Shown: positions 1-9,176 of the stretch, one piece after another | Layout of the letters: every line of letters starts with the position of its first letter | Position numbering within the stretch: position 1 is the first letter of the stretch | Assembly: GCA_937900755.1 (NCBI GenBank) | Contig: CALCDN010000077.1 | Span: forward strand, 1 to 32,033 | Length of the DNA: 32,033 bases | Reading direction: 5' to 3' | Origin: an uncultured Acetobacter sp. | Lineage (GTDB): Bacteria > Pseudomonadota > Alphaproteobacteria > Acetobacterales > Acetobacteraceae | Program-made: the position numbers and the translations under genes | The notes under the pieces: model-generated | The model's database searches: none | What the model saw: only the letters and a program-made list of their open reading frames with translations | What the model was told of the DNA's origin: nothing

Positions 1-2419
1 CCCCCCCCGCCTGCCGCGCACCGCCCTCCCCCACGCGACTGTACAGCCCGGCCAACAGGCCATTGACATAAACACGCGAACCCGCAGGCAAAGGAGCCGA
101 TGCGGGCACATCGGGCACTGTTCCTGGGGAGGGCGGCGCCATGCGCAACCCTTCCAGAAAGCCCTTCAGCCATAGTCGGCCCTGTTCGGGTAGTTCCGGT
201 TGAATCGCTGGTTTATCAAGAGCGAGATGGCTCATCAGGGTATCAAGCGGCATAGGGGCACTTCCTTCTTCCTGACGGGTATCGGGCGCAGGAGACACTC
301 TGGGCGTCACACGTTCCAACCCGACCGCACAGAGTTTGAAGCCCGGCTGAAGGGAAAGAGGGTCCACTTCATCCGAAGTGACCGCATTAACGGCAATATC
401 CTGGCCAAATCGGTCATTCCAGTGAAACGGAGCAAAACACATGCCCGGACGCACACGATCACTGATCTGAACTGGCAGAACAATATGCCCACGCCGGGAG
501 GTAATTTGTACCTGATCGCCCATTTGCAGCCCGAGGGATTGGGCATCCTGGGAGGAAATTTCCACAAACGGGCCAGGGTTCAGGCGATTCAGGCTGGCAA
601 CACGGCCGGTTTTTGTCAGGGTATGCCATTGGTGTTGCAACCGACCACTGTTGAGCACAAAGGGGAACTGTGCATCTGGCCATTCCTCCGGGCGCATCCA
701 TGGTCGCGCGTAAAAAATCGCGCGTCCATCGGGGGTAGGAAAAACCGGCATCGTCTGCCCTGCTGGCAGGTAGCGAATAGGATGCCGTGGTTGTGTATCG
801 CCCACAGGGGCGGGCCACTGCACCGGGCCTTGGCGCAGGCGCGCATGTGTAACACCTGCAAAATCATACCCGGTTCTGTGATTTGTAAAACGACTGGCCT
901 CAGCAAACACATCTTCGGCCGAGGCGAAGGAAAAACCCTCCTCAAACCCCATTGCACAGGCAATACGGGCAATCCATTCCCAATCGGCCAGCGCATCACC
1001 AGGAGGGCAAACCGCCTTTTGCGCCAGGGTCATGGTCCGGTCGGAATTGACCTGCACACCATCGGCTTCGGCCCATAGGGCCGCGGGTAGCAGAGTGTCG
1101 GCAAACCGTGTGGTTTCGCTGTCGGCAAAGGCGTCCTGTACAACCACGTATTCCGCTTTTTCCAATGCCCGGATAACGTGGCCGCGATTGGCAACTGTTG
1201 CCACGGGGTTGGTACAGATCACCCAGCATGCCTTGATCTGTCCCTGCTCCATGGCCCTGAACATGGCTATGGTGCCCTGCCCCCCCACATCACGCAGGGT
1301 GCCGGGGGGGAGCATCCATTGATTTTCCACAAATGCGCGGTCTTCCGCCAGTAGCGCACTGCGCTGCCCCGGCAGCCCCGGTCCCATGTAGCCCATTTCG
1401 CGCCCACCCATGGCGTTGGGCTGGCCTGTGAGGGAAAACGGGCCGCAACCCGGCCGACACAGCGTGCCTGTGGCCAGATGCAGGTTGCACAACGCATTGG
1501 TGTTCCATGTGCCCGCAACGCTCTGGTTCAACCCCATGGTCCACAGGCTCATCCAGTCCCCGGCTTGTGCAATCCAGCGGGCGGCGGTCAGAATATCCGC
1601 AACAGACAGGCCGGTTATTTCGGCAACAGTCTGGGGGGCATATTCTGCGAGAAAGGCCGGCATGGCTTCCCACCCATTTGTGGCCTGTGCGATAAACTTT
1701 TTGTCTATCTCGTTATTTTTAACAAGAATATGCAAAATACCATTGAGAAGAGCCAGGTCTGTTCCCGGGCGGATGGGCAGGTATAGATCCGCTTTTTCAG
1801 CCGTTGCCGTTCTGCGCGGGTCCACAACAATCAGCTTGGCGCCTGCCCGTTTCCGGTCCATCAGGCGCAGGAACAGGATCGGGTGGCAGTCCGCCATGTT
1901 GGACCCGATAACAAAAAACAGATTGGTGCAGTCCATGTCCTCATAACTGCCCGGAGGAGCGTCCGCCCCGAGCGAGAGCTTGTAGCCCGTCCCCGCCGCT
2001 GCCATGCACAGGCGGGAGTTGGATTCTATATGCTGGCTTCTGATATACCCTTTTGCCAGTTTGTTGATAAGATACTGCGCCTCCAAGGACATTTGACCGG
2101 ACACATAAAAAGCAATTGCATCCGGCCCATGCGTATCCAGAACATGCCGCAATTTTGCAGCAGTCTCCCTGACCGCCTGTTCAGCCGGAACAGATGTGAC
2201 CTCAGCCTTGCGGTGTGAACGCAGCATCGCTTTTTTCAAGCGTTCTTTGGCATATAAAGGCTTGTCGCACGAACTGCCCTTTGTGCACAGGCGGCCAGAA
2301 TTGGCGGGGTGCATGGCATCACCACGCACCCTTGCAATTTTTTCGTCCTTTACGTCCAGAATAATGCCGCACCCTACGCCACAATAAGGACAGACAGAGC
2401 GGAATTCGTCTTTGGGCAT
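1..2419 (-). CDS. nasA: Assimilatory nitrate reductase catalytic subunit, probably fused to a flavodoxin/sulfite-reductase-type module (partial, C-terminus off window)
   Basis: Molybdopterin enzyme reducing nitrate to nitrite in the cytoplasm. I translated the minus strand from an ATG at 2419. The frame stays open for 806 codons to the window edge, so the C-terminus is missing. The N-terminus has the [4Fe-4S] pattern C10-x2-C13-x3-C17-x27-C45 (CPYCGVGCG ... LCTKG). Cys138, in SRLCMA, sits where the molybdenum-ligating cysteine of NasA/NapA enzymes lies. The molybdopterin-dinucleotide-binding domain appears near residues 600-700 (FVLNSGRLQHQWHT). Beyond it the chain continues with WLKGFLEGL and RVYVNGLLAGLYSR. 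These resemble linkers of proteins annotated as bifunctional nitrate reductase/sulfite reductase flavoprotein, so a flavin domain probably follows. The start lies 7 bases after the nirB stop with no clear ribosome binding site, which suggests translational coupling. Confidence 0.93.
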   Translation of the reverse strand, partial: MPKDEFRSVCPYCGVGCGIILDVKDEKIARVRGDAMHPANSGRLCTKGSSCDKPLYAKERLKKAMLRSHRKAEVTSVPAEQAVRETAAKLRHVLDTHGPDAIAFYVSGQMSLEAQYLINKLAKGYIRSQHIESNSRLCMAAAGTGYKLSLGADAPPGSYEDMDCTNLFFVIGSNMADCHPILFLRLMDRKRAGAKLIVVDPRRTATAEKADLYLPIRPGTDLALLNGILHILVKNNEIDKKFIAQATNGWEAMPAFLAEYAPQTVAEITGLSVADILTAARWIAQAGDWMSLWTMGLNQSVAGTWNTNALCNLHLATGTLCRPGCGPFSLTGQPNAMGGREMGYMGPGLPGQRSALLAEDRAFVENQWMLPPGTLRDVGGQGTIAMFRAMEQGQIKACWVICTNPVATVANRGHVIRALEKAEYVVVQDAFADSETTRFADTLLPAALWAEADGVQVNSDRTMTLAQKAVCPPGDALADWEWIARIACAMGFEEGFSFASAEDVFAEASRFTNHRTGYDFAGVTHARLRQGPVQWPAPVGDTQPRHPIRYLPAGQTMPVFPTPDGRAIFYARPWMRPEEWPDAQFPFVLNSGRLQHQWHTLTKTGRVASLNRLNPGPFVEISSQDAQSLGLQMGDQVQITSRRGHIVLPVQISDRVRPGMCFAPFHWNDRFGQDIAVNAVTSDEVDPLSLQPGFKLCAVGLERVTPRVSPAPDTRQEEGSAPMPLDTLMSHLALDKPAIQPELPEQGRLWLKGFLEGLRMAPPSPGTVPDVPASAPLPAGSRVYVNGLLAGLYSRVGEGGARQAGG

Positions 2420-2426
2420 TGTCAGG

Positions 2427-5324
2427 TCAGGCGGTTGTCAGTTCTGGCGCGCCCTGTCTGGCACGCGCCCTGATCTGAACCTTGCCCCCGACCAGTCGCG
2501 CGTCCCATGTGCGCAACATGACTGTTCCATCCTCAAGGCATTGCCCATCTTCCAGGCGGAAATGCTGCTTGTACAGTGGCGAGGCCACAACGCGCTGGCC
2601 CTTGATATCGCCTATCAGACCCCGACCGATAATATTGGCATGCGAAAACGGATCGTGGTTATCCAGCGCATACACCCGTGCAGAATCAGTTTGTGTTGGC
2701 GGCACATAGAAGAGTGCTATCTGGCTTCCCTCATACCATGCGACCACGCCCGACTTCGCCACAAGGTCACTTTGTGAACAGAGATCCGTCCAGTCCTGTG
2801 GGCCTGCTGATGGGGGGGCTTCAGGCAGGTTGGCCGCAGGTTTGACCTGGTCACGCTCCGCCACGGTACGGATGTTGGGGTCTGGGCGGGCATCATTCAC
2901 AAATGTACGAAACCGCTTGAGTTTATCGTCATCACCCAGCGCATCGCGCCATTCGCAATGATAGCGGTCCACCACCAGTTGCATCTGGCGTTCCAGTTCG
3001 CCACAAATACCAAGACTATCCTTGATGATGACGTCTTTCAGATACTCCAGCCCGCCTTCCAGGTTTTCGCGCCAGACGGAAGTGCGCTGGAGTTTATCCG
3101 CTGTGCGGATATAAAACATGAGAAAGCGGTCTATGTATTTTATCAGTGTCTGTGAATCGATATCGGTCGCGAACAGTTCCGCATGGCGTGGCCGCATGCC
3201 CCCGTTACCGCAGACATAAAGATTCCAGCCGTTTTCGGTGGCGATAACCCCCACATCCTTGCTCTGCGCCTCCGCACATTCACGCGTGCAGCCCGAGACG
3301 GCGAATTTGAGCTTGTGCGGCGACCGTAACCCTTTATAGCGATTTTCCAGGTCAAGCGCCTTGGCCACGCTATCCTGCACGCCATAACGGCACCATGTGC
3401 TGCCTACACAGGATTTTACCGTTCGTGTGGACTTGCCATAGGCCTGGCCCGTTTCAAACCCCGCCTCAAGCAGTTCGGCCCAGATATCTGGCAACTGGTG
3501 GAGCTGCGCTCCAAACAGGTCAATCCTCTGCCCGCCGGTAATCTTGGTGTAAAGAGCATATTTTTGGGCCACCTGCCCAAGCACAATCAGTTTTTCAGGC
3601 GTGATTTCGCCCCCTGCTATCCGCGGCACAACAGAATAAGTACCGTTTTTTTGCATATTGGCCATGAACGTATCGTTCGTGTCCTGCAAAGGAATGTACA
3701 GCGGGTCGGTTATGGGCTTGTTCCATGCGGAAGCCAGAATGGACCCCACCGCAGGCTTGCAGATATCGCACCCAAGGCCGCCATGCCCGTACTGCTGCAT
3801 CAGGTCTTCAAACGTCTGAATACCATGCACCCGAACCAGAGAATACAGCTCCTGCCGGGTATGGGAAAAATGCTCGCACAGGCTCCGGTCAACCGTAATG
3901 CCCCGGTTTTCCAGTTCCGTCTCGAAAACATTTTTCAAAAGGGCCGCGCATCCACCGCAACCGCTACTCGCCTTTGTTGCCTGCTTTAGCGCTCCAAGGT
4001 CGGTACACCCTGCATCTATTGTTGCGCAGATTGCACCTTTGGTCACGTTATGACACGAGCAGACCATGGCCGTGTCCGGCAGGGGGGCAGCCCCCAGCAG
4101 GTCCGCCCCTTCTCCGCGCGGCAGAATCAGCGCAGCCGGGTCGGCCGGGGGGCGTATGGCGTTCTGCACGTACTGGAGAATGGTGTCGTAATAGGAATTA
4201 TCCCCCACCAGCACCGCACCGAGCACCTGCGCACCATCGGCTGACAGCACAAGACGCCTGTAAATACCATCGGCTTCACCCATAAACCGATAGCTTCTGC
4301 TCCCCGGTGTCGCGCCATGCGCATCACCAATGGAGCCGACATCCACCCCCTGCAACTTGAGCTTGGTGGACATGTCCGCGCCGGTAAAAGCCGCCTCCTC
4401 GCCCGCCAGAATGGACGCAACGGTACGCGCCATGGCATAACCTGGCGCAATCAGACCAAAAACCTGCCCCTGCCAGGACGCACATTCCCCAATTGCAAAA
4501 ATGGCCGGGTCCGATGTACGGCAGGCCTGGTCGATAACAAGGCCCCCGCGTGCCTCTACCTCCAGCCCGTTGTCCCGCCCCAAGCGGTCCTGCGGACGAA
4601 TCCCTGCGGAAAACACCACCATATCCGTCTCGAGGAAGGTATCATCCGCAAAAATCAGGCGATGCCGGCAGGTCTGCCCCGGTACAATCCGCCTGGTGGC
4701 ATGGGCTGTACGCACATCAATGCCCAGCGCTTCTATCCGGCACTTCAGCGCGTCCCCACCTTCCCTGTCCAGCTGGGCGGGCATCAGGTGTTCTCCCAAC
4801 TGGATAACACTGGTCTGCAACCCCAGGACTCTCAGGGCATTGGCCGCTTCCAGCCCCAGCAGCCCACCCCCGATAACGGTGCCATGCCGCGCCCCTTGCG
4901 CTGCCGCACGAATAAGGTCCAGGTCCTCCAGATTGCGATAGACAAGTCCCGCCGTGCCGGTATTGCCGGGCACTGGCGGCACGAAAGGCGTGGAACCTGT
5001 GGCCAGAATAAGGGTCGTGTACGGCAAGGAGCCTTCCGCACTTTGTACCGTACGGTTCTGGCGATCAATCCCAGTCACACGCACGCCCCGATGCAGCGTA
5101 ATACCATGTGCCGCATGAAAATCTTCCGCATGCAGGCGCAGGGCCAGCGCATCCTGCCCCGCCATGTAATCGGTCAGGTGCACACGGTCATACGCGTCAT
5201 GCAATTCCTCGCCAAAAACATGAATGGCGTGGTGTTCGTGCAGGCCATGCATCACCAGCTGTTCGGCACAATAGTGCCCCACCATGCCATTGCCGATGAT
5301 AACAATATTGCCGGTATGGGCCAT
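2427..5324 (-). CDS. nirB: NADH-dependent assimilatory nitrite reductase, NirB-NirD fusion
   Basis: Six-electron reduction of nitrite to ammonium in the cytoplasm with NAD(P)H. The 965-residue chain holds, in order: an FAD site (GNGMVG, 11-16); an NADH site (GGGLLG, 152-157); a BFD-like [2Fe-2S] domain with C422, C424, C456 and C459; an extra GCDIC pair (C519, C522); and the nitrite/sulfite reductase core. Siroheme-[4Fe-4S] ligands are CVGSTWC (C639, C645) and CTREC (C679, C683). From about residue 854 comes a NirD-type Rieske-fold domain that lacks the Cys/His ligands of true Rieske proteins, as is usual for NirD. NirD is a separate protein in E. coli and is fused here. I chose the ATG at 5324 because GAGGAGG lies about 8 bases upstream; the frame stays open to 5504, but that extension is unlike the family. 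nasA follows directly. Confidence 0.95.
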   Translation of the reverse strand: MAHTGNIVIIGNGMVGHYCAEQLVMHGLHEHHAIHVFGEELHDAYDRVHLTDYMAGQDALALRLHAEDFHAAHGITLHRGVRVTGIDRQNRTVQSAEGSLPYTTLILATGSTPFVPPVPGNTGTAGLVYRNLEDLDLIRAAAQGARHGTVIGGGLLGLEAANALRVLGLQTSVIQLGEHLMPAQLDREGGDALKCRIEALGIDVRTAHATRRIVPGQTCRHRLIFADDTFLETDMVVFSAGIRPQDRLGRDNGLEVEARGGLVIDQACRTSDPAIFAIGECASWQGQVFGLIAPGYAMARTVASILAGEEAAFTGADMSTKLKLQGVDVGSIGDAHGATPGSRSYRFMGEADGIYRRLVLSADGAQVLGAVLVGDNSYYDTILQYVQNAIRPPADPAALILPRGEGADLLGAAPLPDTAMVCSCHNVTKGAICATIDAGCTDLGALKQATKASSGCGGCAALLKNVFETELENRGITVDRSLCEHFSHTRQELYSLVRVHGIQTFEDLMQQYGHGGLGCDICKPAVGSILASAWNKPITDPLYIPLQDTNDTFMANMQKNGTYSVVPRIAGGEITPEKLIVLGQVAQKYALYTKITGGQRIDLFGAQLHQLPDIWAELLEAGFETGQAYGKSTRTVKSCVGSTWCRYGVQDSVAKALDLENRYKGLRSPHKLKFAVSGCTRECAEAQSKDVGVIATENGWNLYVCGNGGMRPRHAELFATDIDSQTLIKYIDRFLMFYIRTADKLQRTSVWRENLEGGLEYLKDVIIKDSLGICGELERQMQLVVDRYHCEWRDALGDDDKLKRFRTFVNDARPDPNIRTVAERDQVKPAANLPEAPPSAGPQDWTDLCSQSDLVAKSGVVAWYEGSQIALFYVPPTQTDSARVYALDNHDPFSHANIIGRGLIGDIKGQRVVASPLYKQHFRLEDGQCLEDGTVMLRTWDARLVGGKVQIRARARQGAPELTTA

Positions 5325-5331
5325 GGTCAGT

Positions 5332-5339
5332 ACCTCCTC
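5332..5339 (-). promoter_or_regulatory. Strong ribosome binding site of nirB
   Basis: Read on the minus strand, GAGGAGG lies about 8 bases before the ATG at 5324. It decides the start against an in-frame extension of 60 codons that has low-complexity, non-family sequence. Confidence 0.8.
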
Positions 5340-5369
5340 GCAATTTGGGAATGGGATGCGGCAAAACCG

Positions 5370-5389
5370 GTGCCTGTTTGAGCAGGCAC
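5370..5389 (-). promoter_or_regulatory. Hairpin in the nirB leader
   Basis: A perfect inverted repeat with arms GTGCCTG and CAGGCAC and a six-base loop (CTCAAA on the minus strand) ends about 45 bases upstream of the nirB start. A second possible stem, GCCCG/CGGGC, lies near 5426-5443. A short T-run (CGGTTTT) follows the main hairpin in the sense direction, so attenuation is possible. The loop does not show the A at position 1 and G at position 4 expected of a NasR/NasT-type ANTAR target. Function is inferred from position only. Confidence 0.4.
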
Positions 5390-5712
5390 AGACCAGAAAA
5401 TCCGTGGCTCCGCCCAAAGGACAAGCCCGCGCAGGGTCGGGCAATGAGCACGACAGACCGGTATATGGAAAAAACGCTGCACCATTTTGTAACGGTTCCT
5501 GCATTTGCGCTGGTGCACAAATGCGCCTTGTTCAGGCACAGGGGCCGCCATTGACCCCTGAACAACTCGCCATCAGCCCGTTACCGCCGCCGTTGACGGT
5601 AGCTTTTCTGGAAATGCGTCTAAATAGTTCCTTACACGAAATAAAATAAATATGGAACCCGATATCGCACGCTCCAGGGGGCTGGCCATCCACCGCACAC
5701 ATGGCATGGCGT

Positions 5713-7395
5713 TCAGAACTTGAATTCCATGGTCTGCATGTAAAACATGCCGCTTTTGGCACCGGCCTCACGCATGCCGTGCGACGATGCAAAACCGGCT
5801 ATATCGTGCGTCCATGTCCAATGTGGCGCAAAACTCCATGCAACCTGGGTCTGAGGAGAAACACCGACAAAACCACCATGCAGGTTATCCCGCCAGGCAT
5901 AGGTCTTGCCTGTTCCGTACACGGCATCCTGCGTGCTTTCGCGCCAGAAAGCGGGAACATGAAGCCGCAGGCGCAAATTGGCCAAAGGTGCGGCCGTAAT
6001 AAGCGGACCAACCCCCACAAGGTTCTGGGACGTCAATGCCAGCGTTACGTCGTTATAATAGGGAAGTGCGACATACGGTGTTGCAAACGTGCCAACGGCA
6101 CCATTCTGGCTCTTGTCATTACCGCCTGAGAACACATCGGCCTGAACACCAAAAGAGGGCTTGCCCAAAAGGTTTTTTGCGTTCCAGCTGATACTGCCGT
6201 TAACGGCGAACGCCCTGACCGGACGCGTCTGCACGTCTTTTTGCGCGGGACGGAATTCCCCACCCTGGAAAATCCCGGTCAGGCTCACATCAAACTGGCC
6301 CGCATTCCCCCACAGGCGCCCCCCTATATTATCACGACGGGTCGAGCCCGCTTCCGTCTTGCCAACCTGGGCAAGAGGCAGGGCGGCATTGGCCCCGTTA
6401 AACAGGTACCCAATGAAAAAGACATCCGCAAAAAGCTGGCTTTTCTGCCCCATGAAGGAAAAAGACGGCAATGCGGTCGATGTATAGGCCCCATACATCC
6501 GGGCATTATAACTGGTGCCATCGGCAAAGACGTCTACTGGCTGCTTGTTGGTCTGCATGAAATCAAACAGGTCCACCCGGAAGGATTTCCACACCGCATA
6601 ACCGCGCACGCCATCCCATGTCTGCTGCACGTTTGGGAGGTCCCGCGCGGACTGCATGGAAACAGGCGCATCCACAAACACCTGCCGGCCACCAATGGCC
6701 CCCATTTTGGCGCCAAGCAACTGCCCTTTTACCTCCAGAATTCCCTGCTGGAGGTCCAGTCGCTCGCGTTGTGTGCCTGCCTGATAGCCGTAGGTGTTGG
6801 ACCCCCCGGCAACACCCCACAAAAATTCGGCATAGGCCCGCACATGCTCCCCAAGGTGGAGGTCCGCACCATACATGTTGCGCAACAGCACACGGTTGGC
6901 ATTGGTCTTGCCGGCCGTGCCCATCATGGGCTGGTTTTCAAAAATGTAGCGTAACCGCTCCTCACCACTCAGGGAGAGCCAGATACTGCCCGTATTGTTC
7001 AGCCGTATGTATTTAAGACGGTTGAACCAGTCCTTGTTCCTTTTTGCAGGGGATACCCCGGCAAGGTCGCTCCAGTCTTCCGCCCAGCGGACCTGGCCAA
7101 AACCCGCCATTGTTCCAAAGCCGCTTGCGGCCTGCTTGCCCGCATTGAACACACCCCAGTCCGGGGTATGCGCGGGACGGGTTGCCGCTTTTTCGGGTTT
7201 GGCTATATTTTTTTTCTCCACGGCCAGAATGGTCTGGCTTGCATTTTGGGATGCGGCGGAAGCCTGGGGAGCAGCTGTTTGGGCCAGGGCAGGCTGCAAG
7301 GTGACAACACCCAGCAACACAGCGGCATTAACCGAAAACGGCCAGGCGTACAGGGGGGCGCACTTGGGACGTACGCAAAGAGTGTTCAAGGTCAC
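5713..7395 (-). CDS. Alginate-export-family outer-membrane channel
   Basis: A 560-residue outer-membrane beta-barrel protein. An N-terminal signal peptide with hydrophobic core AAVLLGVVTLQPALA ends around residue 39. A low-complexity Ala/Gln/Lys stretch follows, then a barrel-like body with RLKYIRLN, LSLSGEERLRYIFEN and many aromatic/Gly strands. It ends in MEFKF, and a C-terminal phenylalanine is typical of Omp85/BAM-assembled barrels. The pattern fits the alginate export (AlgE-like) porin family, which also includes channels for other small anions. It lies 56 bases after the nitrate transporter in the same direction, so I infer nitrate/nitrite passage across the outer membrane rather than alginate export. 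The start is GTG at 7395 with only a weak ribosome binding site; an ATG 7 bases upstream is out of frame. Confidence 0.8.
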   Translation of the reverse strand: MTLNTLCVRPKCAPLYAWPFSVNAAVLLGVVTLQPALAQTAAPQASAASQNASQTILAVEKKNIAKPEKAATRPAHTPDWGVFNAGKQAASGFGTMAGFGQVRWAEDWSDLAGVSPAKRNKDWFNRLKYIRLNNTGSIWLSLSGEERLRYIFENQPMMGTAGKTNANRVLLRNMYGADLHLGEHVRAYAEFLWGVAGGSNTYGYQAGTQRERLDLQQGILEVKGQLLGAKMGAIGGRQVFVDAPVSMQSARDLPNVQQTWDGVRGYAVWKSFRVDLFDFMQTNKQPVDVFADGTSYNARMYGAYTSTALPSFSFMGQKSQLFADVFFIGYLFNGANAALPLAQVGKTEAGSTRRDNIGGRLWGNAGQFDVSLTGIFQGGEFRPAQKDVQTRPVRAFAVNGSISWNAKNLLGKPSFGVQADVFSGGNDKSQNGAVGTFATPYVALPYYNDVTLALTSQNLVGVGPLITAAPLANLRLRLHVPAFWRESTQDAVYGTGKTYAWRDNLHGGFVGVSPQTQVAWSFAPHWTWTHDIAGFASSHGMREAGAKSGMFYMQTMEFKF

Positions 7396-7451
7396 GTGTC
7401 ATGATCCGTGGCTAAAATGGGAATGAGAAACTTGCGGAAAATCAGGTCGTG

Positions 7452-8645
7452 TCAGGACACTGTGATCTGGACGGCTTTTTCCCAGCTTCTGCGGCAGACG
7501 GACACACACACAAGGGCCAGCAAGGCAACACCGGCAAACGCCATGAAACCCAGGTTGTAAGACCCCGTTGCCTGCCGCGCGGCCCCCAGGGAGGACGCCA
7601 GATAAAATCCGCCAACCCCACCGCTCATTCCAACCAGTCCGGTCAGTATGCCCACCTGTTGTGGAAAACGCGTTGGCACAAGCTGGAACACGGCCCCATT
7701 GCCAAGGCCGAGCACAAGCATGCCAAGAAAAAATGCAGGAAACGCCAGCCAGATTGTTGGCAGGCCCAGGCCAATCAGGCCAAAAATAACGGCTGCCGCA
7801 CCATAGAGCATGAAAAGGGCTTTTTCTCCCCCGATACGGTCGGCGAAGGCGCCGCCCAAAGGACGGATAAAAGACCCGGCGAACACAACAAGGGCGGTGC
7901 AACTCCCTGCTATGGCGGGAGGAAGCCCGTACTGGTCATTAAAATAAATGGTAAGGAACGAGGCAAGCCCCACAAACCCGCCAAATGTCACGCCGTAAAA
8001 AAACATCAGCGCCCAGCAATCGGCTTTTTTCAACACGGGCAACCATGCCACAAGACCGGCACTCGGGCGGCGGGGAGGCTCCTTGGCAAGGTAGATAAAA
8101 GCGCAAAGCACAAGAACAAGCGGCAACGTTGCCAACCCGAACACATTGGTCCAGCCATAAAGTGCGGCAAGCCCGGGAGCAAACAGGGATGCAAGGGCTG
8201 TACCCGAATTCCCCGCCCCTGCAATACCCAGAGCCGTGCCCTGATACTGCGGCGGATACCAGCCAGACGCCAAGGGCAGGGCCACCGCAAAAGATGCCCC
8301 GGCCACCCCCAGGACAAGCGCTACCGGGAAGAGGCCCAAATAGGTGTGTGGCGCCACAACCCATGTGGTCGCAAGGCCGACAATAACCAGAGCCTGCATG
8401 CCTATGGCAACGCGGCGGGGGCCATAGTGGTCAACCAGGGCACCCGCGACAACCCGCAACAGCGCCCCCGCCAGTACTGGCATGGCGACCAGAAGTCCTT
8501 TTTGTCCTGCGTTCAGGTGCAGATCGTGTGATATGGCTATTCCCAATGGCCCGAGCAGTACCCAGACCATGAATGACACATCAAAATAAAGAAAAGCCGC
8601 CAGGAGAGTGCGCGGATTACCCGCCTTGAGGAAACCTCTATCCAT
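7452..8645 (-). CDS. narK: Nitrate/nitrite transporter, MFS superfamily (NarK/NasA type)
   Basis: Inner-membrane major facilitator of about 397 residues with roughly 12 hydrophobic segments. It carries the glycine-rich nitrate signatures of the nitrate/nitrite porter family: AGAGNSGTALASLFAP in the N-terminal half and GLVGMSGGVGGFYLAS in the C-terminal half. The A-like loop DHYGPRR lies after TM2. It probably brings nitrate (and perhaps nitrite) in for the reductases downstream. I chose ATG 8645 (MDRGFLKAGNPRTLLAAF), because family members begin close to this motif. The frame stays open to a TTG at 8720, and another in-frame ATG lies at about 8666. None has a strong ribosome binding site, so the start is uncertain. 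It is the first gene of the leftward nitrate locus. Confidence 0.92.
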   Translation of the reverse strand: MDRGFLKAGNPRTLLAAFLYFDVSFMVWVLLGPLGIAISHDLHLNAGQKGLLVAMPVLAGALLRVVAGALVDHYGPRRVAIGMQALVIVGLATTWVVAPHTYLGLFPVALVLGVAGASFAVALPLASGWYPPQYQGTALGIAGAGNSGTALASLFAPGLAALYGWTNVFGLATLPLVLVLCAFIYLAKEPPRRPSAGLVAWLPVLKKADCWALMFFYGVTFGGFVGLASFLTIYFNDQYGLPPAIAGSCTALVVFAGSFIRPLGGAFADRIGGEKALFMLYGAAAVIFGLIGLGLPTIWLAFPAFFLGMLVLGLGNGAVFQLVPTRFPQQVGILTGLVGMSGGVGGFYLASSLGAARQATGSYNLGFMAFAGVALLALVCVSVCRRSWEKAVQITVS

Positions 8646-9176
8646 AATACTAATACCCAGCGCCATATGACCAAAACTGGCGCGCCCATTACAGGCAGGA
8701 AAACCATCATTGGTTTTCAAACGTAGATATCATTACTATTCTATGAACAGGCTGCCTTCGTTGGCCCCTACCAGATGATGTTTTCATTATTGTATCATAT
8801 CATTTCGATGTCAAAATCTTTATGCCCGGTTTCTGTTTTTTATAGTCCTGCGGCCCTATTCAGCCGCCCAATGTGTTCTATTGGTGACAGGACACCCAAC
8901 CGGGAACAGAACACGCAATTTTCGTGCCAATAATGGATTGGACTGCGGAATATCAATACTTTTAAAAGGCAGTTCCCCCAGGTCCGTATTTTCCTTGGGG
9001 CCCATCATCTGCCCCACGACATTCGGGCACGCTCTGGGGGCTGTCGCGCGTTCCGGCGTTTCGCACGGCTTGAGACCGGGAAGTACGTTCGCATAACCCC
9101 CAAATCTTAATTCTGGACATGTTTTTAGCCTTTCCAGCCATTCCATCATTTCGGAATCATAACTATATTCCAGCTT
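8646..9176. other. Divergent intergenic region between narK and the araC-type gene
   Basis: About 530 bases. The left part holds the narK promoter. The rest contains a 108-codon minus-strand frame (8856-9182) and a 71-codon plus-strand frame (8881-9096). Neither resembles a known protein and neither has a ribosome binding site, so I do not call a gene. The promoter of the araC-type gene should lie near 9100-9175, but no clear -35/-10 pair is visible. Confidence 0.5.
8786..8814 (-). promoter_or_regulatory. Sigma-70-type promoter of the nitrate transporter
   Basis: On the minus strand TTGACA (8814-8809) is followed by a 17-base spacer and AATAAT (8791-8786). That is a perfect -35 and a five-of-six -10 at the ideal distance. 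Transcription would begin near 8779, 60-130 bases before the possible narK starts. The spacer contains repeated ATCAT/ATGAT half-sites that might bind a regulator. Confidence 0.55.

Larger units (their letters stand above)
5325..5712. other. Intergenic region between nirB and the porin gene (388 bases)
   Basis: No convincing gene is present; open frames here are short and unlike known families. It should hold the end of the porin transcript and the leader of nirB. An AT-rich stretch near 5625-5655 is the most promoter-like part. I see no clear -35/-10 pair, no sigma-54 (-24/-12) motif and no convincing intrinsic terminator after the porin stop. Confidence 0.5.

Noticed and set aside
200..1078. 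292-codon plus-strand frame
   Set aside because: It is antisense to the nitrate reductase gene, whose frame translates into clear domain motifs; the plus-strand product has no family features.
4317..5381. 354-codon plus-strand frame
   Set aside because: Shadow of the NirB FAD domain on the other strand; many such frames arise from GC-rich codon bias.
5377..5382. ANTAR (NasR/NasT) target hairpin in the nirB leader
   Set aside because: The hexaloop does not have the conserved A and G, and the paired-hairpin layout is not convincing.
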